DNA from: an uncultured Acetobacteraceae bacterium
GTDB taxonomy: Bacteria > Pseudomonadota > Alphaproteobacteria > Acetobacterales > Acetobacteraceae
Length of the DNA: 5,696 nt
Direction: 5' to 3'
NCBI GenBank assembly: GCA_903839965.1
Contig: CAIMEK010000958.1
Coordinates: 1-5,696, forward strand
The position numbers and the translations under genes are program-made. Position 1 is the first letter of the stretch. Every line of letters begins with the position of its first letter. Below, in pieces: positions 4,060 through 5,696 of this stretch. The notes under the pieces are model-generated. The model had not been told where the DNA came from, made no database searches, and saw nothing but the letters and a program-made list of their open reading frames with translations.

Positions 4060-5696
4060 ATGACCACTTTGAACGTCAGTCTCAGCTCAACCCTCAAGAC
4101 CGAGCTTGGACAGGCAGGAATTTCGGCCTACGCGGTCTATTTCGATTCCGCCGGAGAAAATCCCCAGTGGACGGATATCGTTGTCAATGGAGCCGTCCAG
4201 ACTTCCGGCACAGTCGCCATCAATCTGCCTTCCGCCACTTATGGTCAGAAGGTTTACTTTATCATTCAAAGCCAGGACGGATCGGATCTCGACATCAAGA
4301 CGTTCACGAAGGCGAGCGACATCGCCTGGTCCAATGCGACCGCGTACGACTTCCGGTATGACAGCATCGAGCTGTTTCTGAATAATACCGTTTATGATGT
4401 CGGCAATCTCACCTCCATCGAGGATTTCGGTCTGCCGATGGCTCTCAGCGTGGCTTATTCCGACGGAACGACCTCCACACTCGGATACGGAATCACCGGG
4501 TCCGCCCTCCAGAATGATATCAAGAATATAAACACCTCCAACACTTATACATACGATTACACAGCCGGGTCCTTGAAGGGCCAGTTCCGCATCGCCGTTT
4601 CCCCCACCGCATCCGTGCCGTCCGACACCAAAGTGCCCAGTCCGCCCTTCCATGCGTCCGATTGGGCAACCTATGTCGGCCATCTCGAGGGTTCGGACGC
4701 CGAGAAAATCGTCCTTTCCGGCGTATTCCTCGGAACGACCGACAAACAGAATGTCTGGCACAACGGCGGATACTTTGCCTACCAACTCCATTGGGACGAT
4801 ACCAATAAGGTTTTCTGGTTGGATCCGCTGGCGAGCAGCCAGATCAAAGGGAGTATCCAGCTGACTCCATCCGATCTGGAGAACAGCATTTATTCTACGC
4901 TCGGGAACGCAAGCATATATTCAGGCCATACCGATCAGAGCCCCCTGACGATGAACACCGGGGTAAACAACCAGTGGGGAAGCGTGTTGCGCGACTTCCT
5001 GACCGGGTTCACGGCTGGCTTTTATGGAACCAGCGGGCAGTCGCCGAACGGACAGGCTGCCGGCACCATCGACCTCAACCAGAACCTGAACTGGGATCCG
5101 TCGTACGCCTTCGGCCAGAATCTTGCGGCCACGCCGCCGGCGTGGGAAACCAGCGATGCGTATTCCAAGATATTCTATACATATACGAATTCCTACGGCT
5201 CGAACTACTCGGACGCCCTGATGAAGGGCTACGCCGTGGGCGGTCCGCAGGTTTCCCTGCATCAACCCAACGCCCCGACCGACGTGCCGCAGATCAACCT
5301 GACCCTTTATTCGGACACTGAGACGCCCGCGGGATACACCGTTCCCAAGGATTACAATTATATCGCGCCGGCCGCCGGCACCTACGAAGTGCCCACCTCC
5401 AGTGCCCGGGGAACCAATGTTACCCTCAATTTTGCAGTGGGCGTGGCAAGCAACGTCGGCGTTGTGCTCGCTGCCACGGCAACCATAACACTGAAGATCC
5501 TGACGTCGGACGCAAGCAGTACGCCGACCTGGAGCACCGTGACATTTGACGGCAGCCTCACGAATCCCCTCATTTCGATTCGGTCTGATGTAGCCTCGAT
5601 TCGCGGCCGTCCGGTAGTCCCTGGGTGTCATCGCGGGGCGGGTTTGGACCATGGTCAAGGCGGAGCGTTTAGGGGAGATTCGCGGCTTCATCGGCG
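4060..5696 (+). CDS. GH64/thaumatin-like beta-1,3-glucanase family protein (3' end unresolved)
   Basis: The frame is open for 545 codons and runs off the window. The first ~507 residues look like one beta-rich protein. An N-terminal beta-sandwich-like part (residues 4-72, with AYAVYFDS and VYFIIQSQ) leads into YDFRYDSIELFLN and SIEDFGLPMALSVAYSDG (119-136), the segment typical of the GH64/thaumatin-like superfamily. Then come VWHNGGYFAYQLHWDDTNK (to 250), FWLDP, NTGVNNQWGSVLRDFLTGF (299-317) and GYAVGGPQVSLHQP (390 on). GH64 enzymes cleave beta-1,3-glucan, releasing pentasaccharides; I cannot assign the catalytic Glu/Asp pair here, so activity is unproven. No signal peptide or membrane segment is visible, which is odd for a glucanase; leaderless secretion or a cytoplasmic role are alternatives. 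The start has AGGA at 4049-4052, 7 nt upstream, and a strong promoter. Arg is very rare (four to residue 507) and Cys absent; GC is much lower than in the neighbours, suggesting transfer. After about 5580 the tail becomes Arg-rich and unlike the family. Confidence 0.6.
   Translation, partial: MTTLNVSLSSTLKTELGQAGISAYAVYFDSAGENPQWTDIVVNGAVQTSGTVAINLPSATYGQKVYFIIQSQDGSDLDIKTFTKASDIAWSNATAYDFRYDSIELFLNNTVYDVGNLTSIEDFGLPMALSVAYSDGTTSTLGYGITGSALQNDIKNINTSNTYTYDYTAGSLKGQFRIAVSPTASVPSDTKVPSPPFHASDWATYVGHLEGSDAEKIVLSGVFLGTTDKQNVWHNGGYFAYQLHWDDTNKVFWLDPLASSQIKGSIQLTPSDLENSIYSTLGNASIYSGHTDQSPLTMNTGVNNQWGSVLRDFLTGFTAGFYGTSGQSPNGQAAGTIDLNQNLNWDPSYAFGQNLAATPPAWETSDAYSKIFYTYTNSYGSNYSDALMKGYAVGGPQVSLHQPNAPTDVPQINLTLYSDTETPAGYTVPKDYNYIAPAAGTYEVPTSSARGTNVTLNFAVGVASNVGVVLAATATITLKILTSDASSTPTWSTVTFDGSLTNPLISIRSDVASIRGRPVVPGCHRGAGLDHGQGGAFRGDSRLHR
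5651..5696 (+). CDS. Possible start of a further gene, cut by the window edge
   Basis: An ATG at 5651 opens a frame different from the 4060 gene, reading MVKAERLGEIRGFIG before the window ends. The charged, helix-like N-terminus resembles the opening of a small DNA-binding regulator (DeoR-type proteins often start with ERL..I) or of a transposase, but 15 residues cannot decide this. GGGGCGGG (about 5635-5642) could be a weak ribosome site. The GC-rich composition matches the first part of the window and not the preceding gene. If real, the gene before it should end upstream, which the present frame does not show. Confidence 0.25.
   Translation, partial: MVKAERLGEIRGFIG

Noticed and set aside
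4087..4791. Minus-strand frame of 234 codons opposite the start of the GH64-like gene
   Set aside because: It is the antisense reading of a gene with a promoter, Shine-Dalgarno and family-like motifs, and it has no domain of its own.
5587..5650. Possible IS left end beginning near TGATGTAG
   Set aside because: I could not match it to a known IS terminal repeat, no target duplication can be tested within the window, and the other end is not visible. It is kept only as one explanation of the junction.
4921..5691. Minus-strand frame of 256 codons opposite the GH64-like gene, crossing the junction
   Set aside because: No recognisable domain, Arg/Gly/Val-rich, and mostly antisense to the well-supported 4060 frame. 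If an inserted element lies beyond 5580, part of it could still be relevant, but nothing here supports it.

Overview
The window looks like chromosomal DNA of a GC-rich proteobacterium. The first 3.9 kb is very GC-rich, with strong G/C bias at third codon positions. Its genes belong to families common in alpha-, beta- and gammaproteobacteria. The flavoprotein of the PP_4765 type and the aerobic glycerol-3-phosphate dehydrogenase would fit, for example, a Rhodospirillales-like or pseudomonad-like host, but I cannot place it more precisely from sequence alone.

Layout. Bases 1-119 hold the last 38 codons of an unrecognised rightward gene. It converges on a leftward pair made of a GlpD-type FAD glycerol-3-phosphate dehydrogenase (925-2454) followed 63 bp later by an FMN nitroreductase (175-861). 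That pair ends at a strong hairpin-plus-T-tract terminator at 100-126, which lies inside the end of the convergent gene. A roughly 200-bp divergent spacer (2455-2656) separates glpD from a rightward FAD flavoprotein of the BaiN/HI0933 (PP_4765-like) family (2657-3850). These three complete genes are ordinary housekeeping or redox functions.

After 3850 the character of the DNA changes. A 209-bp spacer holds a possible weak hairpin terminator, an 11-bp-spaced TTACAA direct repeat, an extended -10 promoter with a perfect TATAAT, and a structured leader of about 100 nt. These precede a long gene starting at 4060 and still open at the window edge. The protein is rich in beta-strands, Thr/Ser/Asn and Tyr, nearly free of Arg and without Cys for about 507 residues. 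It resembles the GH64/thaumatin-like beta-1,3-glucanase superfamily but has no signal peptide. Its base composition is clearly lower in GC than its neighbours, consistent with accessory or transferred DNA.

From about 5580 to the end the composition flips back to GC-rich. The frame of the 4060 gene continues as an Arg-rich, family-unlike tail, and a new possible start appears at 5651. This looks like a junction: the end of the gene hidden by a frameshift, the edge of an inserted element, or an assembly join. It is the least explained part of the window. I saw no rRNA, tRNA, CRISPR array or complete mobile element.
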